DNA from: Lathyrus oleraceus
Lineage: Eukaryota > Streptophyta > Magnoliopsida > Fabales > Fabaceae
Direction of reading: 5' to 3'
Assembly: GCF_024323335.1 (NCBI RefSeq)
Contig: NC_066580.1
Span: 91,388,547 to 91,452,546 of the forward strand
Length of the DNA stretch: 64,000 nt
In this document: in pieces, positions 51,371 through 62,648 of the stretch
How the letters are laid out: every line of letters begins with the position of its first letter
How positions within the stretch are numbered: position 1 is the stretch's first letter
Notes under the pieces: model-generated
The model's database searches: none
The model's input: the letters and a program-made list of their open reading frames with translations, nothing else
What the model was told of the DNA's origin: nothing
Position numbers and translations under genes: made by a program

Positions 51371-52876
51371 AGTATTTGTTGCAATAAATGACCACGACTT
51401 AGTAAGTCTATGTGAATCGTGACTGCAAGTGCACAATCCTATCGTGTAGTTTTAAATATTATCGAACCTACAAGGACTAATAATCGAACGTATCGTGGTC
51501 TAATGTTGCTATGTATATATAAGGCTGACGGTCGTTCTAAGATTGGAGGGATGAAGATAAATAACTATAACGTAAATAGAATATTAATAAAGATATGAGA
51601 TATAGAGTATATCGGTATGTAACGCATCAAACTTCGGGGATTCGATAGATAGTTGACGTAATCTTATTTGTCAAAATATTCTTCAGTAGAAATTATTTAT
51701 AGAAAGGACCTAGTCTCACACTCTCGTTTTTATTGACTCTGACCATACTCCTAAACCAGAATGCTTGGCTCTCGCGGTCTCATTTTGAATTTAAAAGTAA
51801 TTTTTGAATATAAATAAAGTCTAATTAACCCTAAAGCGCTCTCGTTGTGTTTCAGATTAATGCCTAGTTTCAACTATCTGGTTAAAATCTCAAACTCTCA
51901 TTCTTGTTAACCGTAACCTTAGTTTGTTTTATACTCTCGTACGAAAAACAGTTTGATTAAAATAAGAAACTAAAACCGGAAAAATAAGTTTTATAAAAAC
52001 TAACACCAATTATCCATGAATCCCGTCGTTTCGACGGTCTTTCCATACCGATACCTAAGGGTTTAGTCGGACATGGATCCGATAACAGACATGGTATTTG
52101 GGAAATTAAACATGCAATAAGGCATAAATAAATAAAACAATAATCAAAATAAAACCTGAATTGTGAATTAAGAACTGGAATTGAATCTTGATTCTTCGAT
52201 TAAAATAATGTCGGCAGGCTTTGGCAATGAATAACCGTTATAATTTAATCCCAAAAGCGTAAATAATAAAGCTCAATATTCCCCGATATGGAGAACTATT
52301 ACTTTTACAAAGTAAGAAAACTGCCTTACAAACTAAAAGAAAATAATTCTGACTAAAAATAATCCGTAGATTGAAAACTGGAAGAAGAGAGAGTGTCCCG
52401 AGCGAGTCTGAGAGATCGTTTATATATTTTCCATAATCCCTAATTTTTCGCAAAGGTGGGTGGATTCGTGGCTACAAAAGTGGAGAAAAAGGTGGAAGAC
52501 TAGGTTGTGACGGTTGCCACAACCCTAGCCTTTGAATGAGAGGCGAGCGCCACCTTTTTAGGATTGGGCGCCACCTCTTAAGGCTTGGTGGTGGGTGCCA
52601 CCTCCTCCTTGGGTCAACTTGGCGGGCGCCACACACCCTAGATAATGGGCGCCACAAGCCAATTTGCTTTGGTGGCCCATTATCTTATAAGAATCCATTT
52701 TCTTATCTTTTTCTTTCCTTTTTCTTTCCTTTTTGCTATTTTCCATTTTGCTTGCTGTAAATCTTTTAACCGACGAATACCTGCAATAAACATAAAATAC
52801 TGCGTAATAATAAGTGTCAATCAAGTAAAAAGCAATGCATATGGAGTCAAAAATACGATACGTTTTCGCGTTATCA
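51371..52876 (-). repeat. Putative 3' LTR of the Athila-like element
   Basis: On the minus strand it starts TGATAACGCG directly after GGTTTAAGTATGGGGGAG. A TATA box (TATATAAAC, 52418-52426 in plus coordinates) lies downstream of a GGCGCC cluster. The far end near 51371 is uncertain. The stretch around GTGCACAATCCTATCGTG (about 51430) resembles sequence common near the ends of Athila-like LTRs. Confidence 0.45.
52418..52655 (-). promoter_or_regulatory. GGCGCC cluster upstream of a TATA box (LTR copy)
   Basis: GGCGCC at 52567, 52625 and 52648, with variants GAGCGCCAC (52545) and GGGTGCCAC (52592), all in the context GGGCGCCAC. On the minus strand TATATAAAC (52418-52426) lies about 120 bp downstream of the cluster. 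Confidence 0.45.
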
Positions 52877-52892
52877 AACTCCCCCATACTTA
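52877..52892 (-). other. Polypurine tract of the Athila-like element
   Basis: The minus strand reads AAGTATGGGGGAGTT next to TGATAAC. A near copy of the motif is at about 53868-53900, 1 kb upstream, within GGTTTAAGTATGGGGGAGG. Confidence 0.6.
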
Positions 52893-53939
52893 AACCTTTG
52901 CTTGTCCTCAATCAAATGCCGCGTATATGAATAAAAAGTTTTGTAAAACATTTGCAGCATACATTATCAAGACTCGTAGAAGACACAATTGCATTCTAAT
53001 ACTCAGTCTAGTATATAAACTTTACTTTGGTTCAAAATTGTATTAACAGGTACTCACTTCCACACTAAGGGTATCGTTGGAACACATAGTCACAATATTG
53101 CAACCATAAGTCTCCCTCCTATACAAACCAAACCGAATCATGTTGTCATGCCTAAGCCCACCTTACTAAACCTTCTTTTTATCCTTTTTCATTCTGGCGC
53201 AATCACATTAAGCCCGTTATCCTTTCACCTTCATAGCAAGATAGTCTATTAGTGACTATGATCTCATAATTATTTATTTATTTCTTTTTCTCACTTTGGC
53301 TCAAATAACAGTTGAAGATGGTTATACCGTTGGGTTAAATGATCGGGTGAGGATCACCTAACTTAGAGGGAACAACATTTTTCATACATTTCATAATCTT
53401 TTCTTCTTTTAAGCTTGAGATCATACACTTATTTGCATCGACTTCTTGCGTAGTGTGTGTTTAGGATGGTGCTGACTGCTAGATAAACTACTTAAGGAAA
53501 TATTAAAGGATAAAATTTAAGGCTATGGCATGACAAGTATTCAAATCGATCTTATACTTGGGAGATTTAAGGTGTTAAAATGATACCGATCTTATAAAGT
53601 TTTTCCAAATCTCTACAATTCGACCTCAGTTTGATTTATAGGTTAGAATTTTCAAAAGATGTATTGTATCTCTAAGTCTAGATTTTTGCAAAAAATTTGT
53701 ATGGCTTAAGTAAATAGGAGAATTAGTAAATAACGGAAATCACGCATAAAGACTCGACAACACATTGATATTTAACTCGACTGACACTTAACAAAAATAA
53801 AATAACAAAAGGAAATAACAATAATTTAAATCTACCTAGAAAGCGATAAATAAAAGCGGTAAAGCTTCCTCCCCCATACTTAAACCTTGCATTGTCCCCA
53901 ATGCAACGACATAAGATAAGAAAGAAAGGTAGAACCTGG
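52893..53939. other. Spacer between the ORF and the 3' LTR of the Athila-like element
   Basis: About 1 kb without a supported ORF, lying between the two purine-rich motifs. In some Athila elements an env-like gene occupies this place; none is recognisable here. Confidence 0.45.
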
Positions 53940-55275
53940 GTATCCAGCTACTGGCGCCTTCTGCCACATGTACGTGCACGTCCACCGTTTTCTGGCTGGT
54001 GAGGTGGCGTGTAGTTCTGGAGATCTTCCACACACATTATCAATGTTGCAATTTCATCGATCAAGCCAGACATGTTCTGTTCGGTTCTGAAAGCGTAGTC
54101 ATGCTGATCATGCTGCATTTGGTGAAGGATTTGCATCATTTCAGTTTGCTGAGATTCCATGTTTTGGATTTATAGGTCGCGTTGAGCGTCTAATTCGCTA
54201 CGCCGCAGCAGTTCAGCATAAATCTCATCAAGAGTGGCTGGTGCCACATTTCTTCTTCTGGGTCTTTGACTGGAAGATGTATCTGCAACATTTTCAAAGG
54301 ACATATGTGTGGTGTGTGGGTCAGTAGCGGGAGCCGTTTTCTCTGGAATGTAATCCTCATCGGTGTCCCCGCTAGCAGATTATTAGTATAACAATAATTA
54401 TCCGGGTTGCACACATTTGTGCGGTTTGGATTTGGGAGGATAAAATCTTGTAACACATTATTTGCAATTATTAAATTAAATTTACCGTCACTCCTTTGTT
54501 TTACTAGTTTCATGCTCCTTGTCATGTCAATGTCAATGGCATGATGCGGGAGCGGGGCTAGCCTGGAGAATTTTTCTTCGAGTCCTAGGACTCTGGCTAT
54601 GGAGGTTATCAAACCTCCAAAAATAATTGGCCCTCGCTTCGCATTGACAATGACCTGCATGTGTGCTAGCATAAAAGGGACGATATTCACCTTTTGTGGC
54701 AAAAATGTGGCGAACAAATAAAAGAGTTCTTTTTCGTTCACCTTGTTAGAATTTGCTCGGCCAAAAATGGTGGACGCCAATATTTGGCGGAAATATCGAA
54801 TAGCCGGGTTATGAATTAAAGTGGCTATGTTTCCCTCAAAACTATGGGTTACTGTACCGGTTATTGCCCTCCAAAATGGTGGGAAGGCGCGTTGCCAACC
54901 CTTAGTATCTGGGACCTCACTTACTACGCCACCCCCATGGGGGAAATGTAGAAGGTCCGGTAGTTGGGAAAATGTAAGGGCATATTCTACATTGAATAAA
55001 CGAAACTGGACAGTCCCACTGGAGCAGTTTGTGTTGGATGTGGAACTAAAAATTAATGAGCTTAGAAATTCTAGTGTTAATTGAGCATAGACATGGTCTT
55101 TGAGAGATAGAAAATAATTCAAATTGAAAATGTCTAGAATATAGTTAACACTATCTAGAATTACTAAAGCAAATAAACAAGGTTCATTGGCGTACCTTGT
55201 TGATTTGATCTTTCTTGTCCTGAGACACGTGTACGTCTCCTCTTGTAATTCTCCTGGCTCGCCGTTTATGAACAC
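53940..55275 (-). pseudogene. Athila ORF1-like protein gene with frameshift
   Basis: 361 open codons (55275-54190) include EFLSSLIFSSTSNTN, VQFRLFNVEYALTFSQLPDLLHFP, and ANSNKVNEKELFYLFATFLP followed by VNIVPFMLAHM. This pattern matches the plant retrotransposon 'ORF-1' family (PF03078, from memory), found in Athila-type elements and of unknown function, probably gag-related. The frame opens with GTG, so the original ATG is lost or lies upstream. Near 54380 coding shifts frame: PRRRNVAPATLDEIYAELLR, then a stop and a coiled, Gln-rich tail (MESQQTEMMQILHQMQHDQH) ending Arg-rich near 53950. Confidence 0.65.
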
Positions 55276-55706
55276 TATTTCATATTACCGCATCTATGCC
55301 ATAATGAATTTCACACTCTCTGTGTAATGTAGTGAGAATAGAGCAAGAGAGGAGAGAAATATGTAAATGAGAGGTGTGGTTTGTTGAGATTATGTTGGTG
55401 GTTTATATAGAGGTTATGGTGGTTGGAAAATTGATTGGTAAATAAATTGCATTTACGGTTGTTAATGTCTTGGTCAAAGAGTTTTTGAAAGTGGTTGAAT
55501 GGCATTAAGGCATTGTCTTGCATGTAAGGGACATCACCATAAAGTGATTTGAATGGTCAAAATACACAGCTTGTGCATGCAGGATTGTGTAGTGGCTTTC
55601 CCCACTTTTGGTGTTGATGGCGGGCGCCACAATGGGCTTTGTGGCGGGCGCCACAACTCTCACATGGGCGCCACAGTCGTGTGTGGCAGGCGCCACATGC
55701 AGTGTG
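55276..55706 (-). promoter_or_regulatory. Promoter and leader of the Athila-like ORF, with GGCGCC cluster
   Basis: On the minus strand TATATAAA (55402-55409) is followed by about 125 bp of leader before the ORF. Upstream of it, GGCGCC occurs four times (55623, 55647, 55667, 55689), mostly as GGGCGCCAC. This parallels the LTR copy at 52418-52655, although the flanking sequence is not obviously the same. Confidence 0.5.
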
Positions 55707-55810
55707 GTCTTCCCCATGTGTATGCCTTTATGTGTGCTTTGACCATAAAATTTCAATGGAATTTAGTTTACCAATCATATATAGTGTATAGGAATAATAA
55801 ACGTGATATA

Positions 55811-58722
55811 TGTATCGGGGTTTTCGTTACCTTTAGGTTTATTGACTAAACCAAAAGTCAACATACAATTTGGGTCGCCACCGCACTTTTATTTGTCCAA
55901 AGGAAAGGTTAAAAAGCGAACAAAAGAAGTAAGAAGTTTTTCAAATAAAAAATTAATAAAAATGTCAGAGATCTAGGTAAGGGGGTTGGTTATGAAATGG
56001 GAAGGTTTTACGCACCCAAAATATCCTTAGTACTCTAAGGGAACCCTTTTTGCAAATATGTGTTGTAGGTTGGTATTTGTGAAAATATTTGTACAAAAGA
56101 TTGGGGGGATGAGAAGAGAATAGATTATATTTATAAATTTTGTTGTTTGAATGGATGAACCCATTGCCTACGTACCATCACAAAGGGAGGATCAAAACCT
56201 CGTAGTTCGGAGTAAAAGATCTCAAAGATTGGTGAATTGATTTTAATCAAAAGCCTTAAGGTCTTTTATTATCAAGGGAGAAAACTTAACCTAAACCAAC
56301 AATCTACCATGTGAGGAAGGCTTCAACATGTTAGTGAGGGGTTAACCCTATAATAAGCATGGAAGGCTTATAATCCAACACTAAGGATGAGGTGAGATTT
56401 ACATCAACCACTATGATAACTCAAACCTATGACTAATGTTTATGAAAAGGTTTTAACAAGGTGGCCATTGGAACCACAAAACAACTTGAAGTGAGTTATA
56501 TTTACAAGTTAAAGTTATTTACAAAATGAAGTCAAAGTTGGATTAACATTTATTTACAAATGAGTATTTATGAAAATGGTTTTAAAAAGTCAAAGGCTTA
56601 AGGCCTAGGTTTCTAATTTGAAACAAAGTCAAAGTTTTGAAAATGATTTTGGCTTGGTTAGAGTGGGGGGAAGAAGAGAAGGGCTATTCCTAAAGCAAAC
56701 AAAGATAAGAGGAGGAAAAAAAACCCTTGGAGTTCCTTTTCTTGAAGTCATAGAGATGACTCAAGATGCTCTTTTCCTTTGGACTTAGCACACAAACAAG
56801 CAATCAAACAATTGAATTCAAGCTCCTAGGATCTCCATTTGGCTTGGCTCTCAACTTGGTTACTTATGACAATGGTCCTCTTTTCACACTCTTAAGATGA
56901 AATCCCTATCACACAAAAGCAAACATCAAAAAGTTCACAAGATAATAAAGGGAATGGACAAAGAATAAGTTTGAGGAGAAGTCCTTTGAGATCAACTTTG
57001 AATTTTAGCATTCTAAAGGCATGAGGCCTAGTTGCTCTTCAACAAATTTTGCATTCTAAAGGCATGAGGCCTAGTTGCTCTTAAACTCCTTTAAGCATGG
57101 GTAAATCCTAATTCTAAGTCCCTTCTCCCTTTGCATTTGGTTCACATCAAACAAACACGAAACAACACAAAATAGCAATATATTTATATACAATAATGGG
57201 CTCAAATGAGCAAAAGAAAAATGACATAAACATAAAATATGTGCTCAAGTGAGCAAAATGAAAAGAATATGAATAATGAGCAAGAAATAAATGGCATTAA
57301 AAGTAAATGGCAAGTAATTAAAAGCTCAAATTAAAATTAGTAGTTAGTAAGGTTATGTTAGCTTGTCATAAGACAATGTAGCGCTATGTTAAGAAATTGT
57401 AAGTGGACTAATGTAGTAGTCACACCTATCTGAGGCCGGTCAATAAAAATATAGGCAAAGAACACAAGTTAGAGATCATGACTAGTAAGCCAAGCTCCAT
57501 AAACTTTCCATGCCAAACAAAAGGGGAAGGGCCTTGTATTGACTTTTAGTTATTTGCTTGACCAAGAAGCAACCTATCTTGGACACAAAATAACTCACTT
57601 GATCATGGATCAAGTTGAGTTTGGTTTGGATCAAAGAAGCTTAAGCTTCTCATTTGTCAAGACCAACTTCAAGACTTTAACTCATTGGCCATTGATGGAA
57701 AGAAAGGGATGAAGATGAAAGGGAGGGAAAAAGAAGACAACAATCAAATCCAATTGATCAAATGTTAATCAAATCAACATCAACCAACACCAAACAGAAG
57801 AGAAATGAAGATAGCAAGTCAAGAGGTCAACCATATTTTTTTGGTGTTTTTTGAATTAAAATAAAATGCAAATAAAAAATAAACAAATAAGGTTGAACCT
57901 CAAATTCAATTCAAATCAACTTCAAAAAGTCCAATTAAATTCTCATAGGTTCAACATAGTCAAACAATCTTTGACTAATTTTCTCACCAATTTTTGAAAT
58001 CATAAAGCCATTAAAAACAATTAAAAACAATAAAAAAAATAACATAATATGAATTAAAATCTCAAATAATCTCAAAACAATCAAGAAATTGTTGAGTCTA
58101 TTTTTCATTGACTTATCATGATCCATAGATGCTATGAAAATATTTTTGGATTTTTTAAAAGTCAGAAAGTATTTTAAAATGAATTAAAACCATTAAAAAT
58201 CAAATAATCCATGAAAAATATCAAATGAAGTCACAAAAATAATTAAAAATCAAAATATGAATCTAGATTTTTCAAGAATTTTTTTGGAGTTGGTCTCATA
58301 TTTTTATGACTTCAAATGAATTTTTAATGAATTTTTGAAAATCAAATGAATTAACTAAAAATAAAAAGAAAATGGAATAAATGAAAGAAAGCGCAGCCAC
58401 ATGATGCATTCATTAATTGACGTGGCGCTTATGGATGGTTCATATCTGATGGCGCATGATACATCTAAGTCAAACGCGCTACATCCAGCATTAAGTGAAG
58501 TAATCACAATGAATGAACAAGATTAAATCGTGGCAACTAGATCCAATGGTCCTGGTCAGAACACGTGGTGGTGGTGGTGGAAACCACCATCTTCTCCGAC
58601 CAGACAACAAATTCCGGCCACCAGTTGCAGGAAAATGAAACTTAATGAAAATTAAAAACAAGGCCATGGAAATGAAGCTCATGTGATGGAGATCATCACT
58701 GTACCAATGGATCTCCCTCACT
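55811..58722 (-). repeat. Ogre-like LTR fragment, minus strand
   Basis: Reverse-strand relative of 2040-5025: the terminal CCCCGATACA ends at 55811, the doubled GGCATGAGGCCTAGTTGCTC unit is at about 57008-57085, and CCGGCCACCAGTTGCAGG is near 58614-58631. It contains no gene. Homology continues to about 58720, where the small LTR element begins abruptly, so its own 5' end is missing. Confidence 0.75.
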
Positions 58723-59783
58723 CTTTCAGTGAAGAGGAAGAAATGAAAATGGAACAAACCAAGAAGAGAAGAATGGATTTCAAAGTCAGGGTTAGACATC
58801 TTCTTAAGGGTAAGTATGTGAATCTCAAATCCTTCACCCCTATTACTTTCACTTTCCCTGAGATGTTGAGATATCAAGGGTTGCATGAGTTTATAACTGA
58901 TAATGGCAAAATTTATACTGATTTGGTAAAATCTTTTCTGAACCATTTCACATTGAATCTGAATGATGATGATCAACATATGCTGTCTGCCACTGTGAGA
59001 GATTGTGAAATTGTAACCGACCTAAGGTCGCTGGCTGCGTCTCTTAGGATTCCCTATTCAGGATTTTTTCTTTGGAAAGGTGTTAATCATGTTGATGGAA
59101 AATGGGCTCAATATGATAAAATGGAATATTACTACTCAATCTGTAGATTTCCAAGGGATGCTGTTGTGTCGAGACAGCGCACTTCTCGCATACTCTGTTA
59201 TGCTAAGAACTTGTCTGTTGATGATCGAATGCTACATTATGTTATTTGCCATGTCTTGCTGCCAAAGGATTCAAACCTTTCACAAATCAATGATTTGGAG
59301 ATGCAGGTTCTATTTGCTGTGAAGAACAAAATCAGAATTAATTGGCTACCTACTATGATGTATCATCTCAAACAGCAACTATCTCTCAAAATAAGGCTGC
59401 CCTATGGTCGTCTTATCTCAAGGATTTTGGAATTAACAGACATGGAAATCGGGAGAGAACCGTTCCTGGCTATGACCCCTACCACCAATGAGATCAACGG
59501 CGTTACTATTATGAAGAATACCGGGATTATTCAATGCAATGACGGATCTTACAAGTATGATGACGAGTCTTCTTCTTCAAACTTCCCTATTCCGGAGGGT
59601 GGCATTACAAACGAGTTCCTATATAGCACCATGATGAGCCAACACCGTGAAACCACCCGCGCTATCAAAAGCCTTCGAAACCTTGTGTTAAGTTCTCGCA
59701 ACCTTCCCATGGAAGATGATGAAGGTGAAACCGGTAGTGAAGCGGAAGGCGAGGAGAATGAGGACAGTTCGGAAGAAGATTAA
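58683..59783 (+). pseudogene. ORF copy 1 of the small LTR element, with borrowed N-terminus
   Basis: 366 codons. From about residue 15 (SEEEEMKMEQTKKRRMDF) it matches copy 2 almost residue for residue, but the first 14 or so residues (MMEIITVPMDLPHSF) are read from the antisense of the Ogre-like LTR, so the natural start and leader are gone. The protein has a basic N-terminal patch, a globular core (FKVRVRHLLKGKYVNLKSF; YQGLHEFITDNGKIYTDLV; NLSVDDRMLHYVICHVLLP; VKNKIRINWLPTMMYHLKQQ) and an acidic Glu-rich tail. The core resembles the 'putative plant transposon protein' family (PF20167, from memory). No catalytic motif is recognised. Confidence 0.7.
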
Positions 59784-60142
59784 AGCATTATGTTTTATCT
59801 ATGTTCTTGTTATGTGTTGTTCTGTTTTTAGTTATAGATTATGATTATGCTAATTATGTTTACCGTACACTTATTTTAATTCTGTCATTATGTGCTTGAA
59901 TGCTTATCTAATGATCACATAATGTGTGTATGCTTGTCTACTTTTCTATTTCTTTAGTTTCTTCCTTTTTGCTAATGCCAAAGGGGGAGAAGACTTGTTT
60001 CTCTAATGGTTTCTCTATGCAGAATTTTGTATGCCTCTCATTTAGGGGGAGTTCTTAAACTTAGGGGGAGAATCAAATTAGAGAAACTTCACTTTCAAGC
60101 ATCTATCTCAAAATTGGTTGTCATCATCAAAAAGGGGGAGAT
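59784..60142 (+). other. 3' untranslated region and polypurine tract, copy 1
   Basis: Four GGGGGAG motifs (about 59984, 60044, 60064, 60134); the last, AAAAAGGGGGAGAT, abuts the LTR start and is the likely plus-strand primer. Repeated GGGGGAG before the LTR is familiar from SIRE-type copia elements. Confidence 0.7.
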
Positions 60143-61255
60143 TGTAGAAGCAAGCTTCAATCCAAAAAGTATTTTGATGAAGACAACATGTATCAATGCA
60201 AAAAGAGAAGAGCTTCAAAGATAATTCAAGCATCAAAGTAATCAAGCCACATATGCATGAGAAACATTTTGATCAAGCTTCTTTTTCAAGTCAACCGTTT
60301 GCAAGATTGTTGATTCACTTCTAAGGTATATCTAATTCACTCTTAGATTAGTATACAAGTGTTCAACAATCATGATCTGCATTTGCATTTTTAACATAAC
60401 CATTTGTTAACATGTTGAAATGAAAGACACATTTCTCTTAAAGTATTTTTCTGCATTTCAACAGTGTTAACCGGTTAACCATATGGGTTAACCGGTTAAC
60501 GGCCCAGTTTTTTGAAATTCTTTGTTAACGTTATACGCGTTAACCGGTTAACCCATTTGGTTAACCGGTTAACACTGTTCGTTTCAGTGAAAAATAATTT
60601 TCAGAAACTTGTACCTTTTCATCATTTTTTATGAAAAATTTATACCTCTTTGAAAAGGTGTTTTGGCAATATAAATTCTTGAATTTTTAAAATGAATTTT
60701 CACCTCCAAGAATTTTCATAAAAACTTAAGATAATCACTCTTTCATATTTTGTTCAATATTTCATAAAAGTGTTCATAATCAAATTTTCATCTCATTCCA
60801 TTTTTTGAACACTTGTATATTATTCATTGAGTGAATTATTTATCTAAGGAGAAGATCAATCAAGAGAAGATTGATAATACTACACTTTGTTAAAATCATC
60901 AAAAAGATTTATTTCTGTTTGACTTGTGATCCAGGATTGTTGGACACAAGAGTTAGTGTTGAAGAGGATTGTTCTTCATACACTTGTTTACCTATAGGTT
61001 AGATAGTAAGCATCACCATTGGTGTGAGTAGGCTGTACCATAATTCTAACTATAGTGAAATCTCTTTCGAGTCGAAAGGGGAGTGGATGTACCTTCGGAT
61101 TGTGAAGGGAACCACTATAATTTCCGGTGTCTTTTTTACTTTCCGCAATTTATTTTTCCGTACTTAAACATAAAATAACCAAAAACTGGAAACAAGTTCG
61201 AAGAATTTTTAACCACCTAATTCACCCCCCCTCTTAGGCGCATTTACAACTTACA
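60143..61255 (+). repeat. Shared LTR of the small element chain, 1113 bp
   Basis: From TGTAGAAGCAAGC to TTTACAACTTACA. It is followed by the primer site at 61258, preceded by a purine tract, and repeated from 63020 with no difference that I noticed over the 981 bp visible there. Confidence 0.85.
60460..60579 (+). repeat. Large inverted repeat built of GTTAACCGGTTAAC palindromes
   Basis: Arms 60460-60500 and 60539-60579 (41 bp each) are reverse complements except for one position, with a 38-bp loop. Each arm holds two 14-bp palindromes GTTAACCGGTTAAC, so the arms can fold on themselves or on each other. TATAAAT (60670-60676) lies about 90 bp downstream. The same structure is at 63337-63456. 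Confidence 0.9.
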
Positions 61256-61257
61256 AT

Positions 61258-61269
61258 TGGTATCAGAGC
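61258..61269 (+). other. Primer-binding site, initiator tRNA-Met type
   Basis: TGGTATCAGAGC two bases after the LTR end at 61255. Confidence 0.9.
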
Positions 61270-61556
61270 AACTCTGCGTTAGCTTTAAAAATACAGAATT
61301 TTTAATATTTTTTAATTTTTTAATTTTGGTATGTGTGTTTATGGTTGGTGCATGTGCTTTACTCTTCACCTACACCTCATAACTTTCTCCTCCCACATTT
61401 ACTCACCATAAACCCTTCATCTCATTTCTTCAACTTTCAACCTTCTTGAGTGATATTAATACGCATTAAACCCCACTCAACCATACTCTCTTATTAACTC
61501 TCAAAACCCTATTCCAAAAATCCTTCTCAAACATCCTAGACTCTCCATCTTCTTCC
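61270..61556 (+). other. 5' leader of the small LTR element
   Basis: AT- and pyrimidine-rich, no ORF. It ends CTTCTTCC just before the ATG of copy 2. No gag- or packaging-like motif recognised. Confidence 0.6.
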
Positions 61557-62648
61557 ATGGCTCCTCCAAGAATGGGAAAGGCCCCTGTGTCAGCATCTAG
61601 CAGTGAAGAGGAAGAAATGAAAATGGAAACAACCAAGAAGAGAAGAATGGATTTCAAAGTCAGGGTTAGACATCTTCTTAAGGGTAAGTATGTGAATCTC
61701 AAATCCTTCACCCCTATTACTTTCACTTTCCCTGAGATGTTGAGATATCAAGGGTTGCATGAGTTTATAACTGATAATGGCAAAATTTATACTGATTTGG
61801 TAAAATCTTTTCTGAACCATTTCACCTTGAATCTGAATGATGATGATCAACATATGCTGTCTGCCACTGTGAGAGATTGTGAAATTGTAACAGACCTAAG
61901 GTCGCTGGTTGCGTCTCTTAGGATTCCCTATTCAGGATTTTTTCTTTGGAAAGGTGTTAATCATGTTGATGGAAAATGGGCTCAATATGATAAAATGGAA
62001 TATTACTACTCAATTTGTAGATTTCCAAGGGATGCTGTTGTGTCGGGACAGCGCACTTCTCGCATACTCTGTTATGCTAAGAACTTGTCTGTTGATGATC
62101 GAATGCTACATTATGTTATTTGCCATGTCTTGCTGCCAAAGGATTCAAACCTTTCACAAATCAATGATTTGGAGATGCAGGTTCTATTTGCTGTGAAGAA
62201 CAAAATCAGAATTAATTGGCTATCTACTATGATGTATCATCTCAAACAGCAACTATCTCTCAAAATAAGGCTGCCCTATGGTCGTCTTATCTCAAGGATT
62301 TTGGAATTAACAGACATGGAAATCGGGAGAGAACCGTTCCTGGCTATGACCCCTACCACCAATGAGATCAACGGCGTTACTATTATGAAGAATACCGGGA
62401 TTATTCAATGCAATGACGGATCTTACAAGTATGATGACGGGTCTTCTTCTTCAAACTTCCCTATTCCGGAGGGTGGCCTTACAAACGAGTTCCTATATAC
62501 CACCATGATGAGCCAACACCGTGAAACCACCCGCGCTATCAAAAGCCTTCGAAACCTTGTGTTAAGTTCTCGCAACCTTCCCATGGAAGATGATGAAGGT
62601 GAAGCCGGTAGTGAAGCGGAAGGCGAGGAGAATGAGGACAGTTCATAA
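61557..62648 (+). CDS. Single ORF of the small LTR element, function unknown
   Basis: 363 codons from ATG at 61557 (MAPPRMGKAPVSASSSEEEE), with a leader of plausible length after the primer site. It has the same core as copy 1; differences noted include Ala/Val, Arg/Gly, Pro/Ser, Glu/Gly, Ile/Leu, Ser/Thr and Thr/Ala, mostly single-base changes. The stop comes three codons earlier than in copy 1 because of a small change near 62645. The architecture is a Ser/Glu-rich N-terminus, a KKRR basic patch that could be a nuclear signal, a helical core of about 250 residues and an acidic tail. No zinc knuckle, protease or RT motif. It could be a gag-like protein or a factor acting on another element; neither is shown. 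Confidence 0.75.
   Translation: MAPPRMGKAPVSASSSEEEEMKMETTKKRRMDFKVRVRHLLKGKYVNLKSFTPITFTFPEMLRYQGLHEFITDNGKIYTDLVKSFLNHFTLNLNDDDQHMLSATVRDCEIVTDLRSLVASLRIPYSGFFLWKGVNHVDGKWAQYDKMEYYYSICRFPRDAVVSGQRTSRILCYAKNLSVDDRMLHYVICHVLLPKDSNLSQINDLEMQVLFAVKNKIRINWLSTMMYHLKQQLSLKIRLPYGRLISRILELTDMEIGREPFLAMTPTTNEINGVTIMKNTGIIQCNDGSYKYDDGSSSSNFPIPEGGLTNEFLYTTMMSQHRETTRAIKSLRNLVLSSRNLPMEDDEGEAGSEAEGEENEDSS

Larger units (their letters stand above)
51371..55810 (-). mobile_element. Athila-like element with one ORF and no visible pol
   Basis: Minus strand: a promoter (TATATAAA at 55402-55409), one long ORF (55275-53940), a first purine-rich motif (near 53870), about 1 kb of spacer, a second purine tract (52877-52892), and an LTR-like segment beginning TGATAACGCG at 52876. 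I find no protease, RT, RNase H or integrase motif in the interval. The Athila assignment rests on the ORF and on the phrase GGTTTAAGTATGGGGGAG. Ends are approximate, and the 5' LTR is not demonstrated. Confidence 0.5.

Noticed and set aside
59080..59322. Second-frame ORF inside ORF copy 1 (also 61909-62196)
   Set aside because: Overlaps the long conserved frame, and its own reading shows no domain; treated as a shadow.
61557..62648. ORF copy 2 as an ordinary cellular gene
   Set aside because: It lies between primer site and purine tract of an LTR pair and is duplicated with the LTR.
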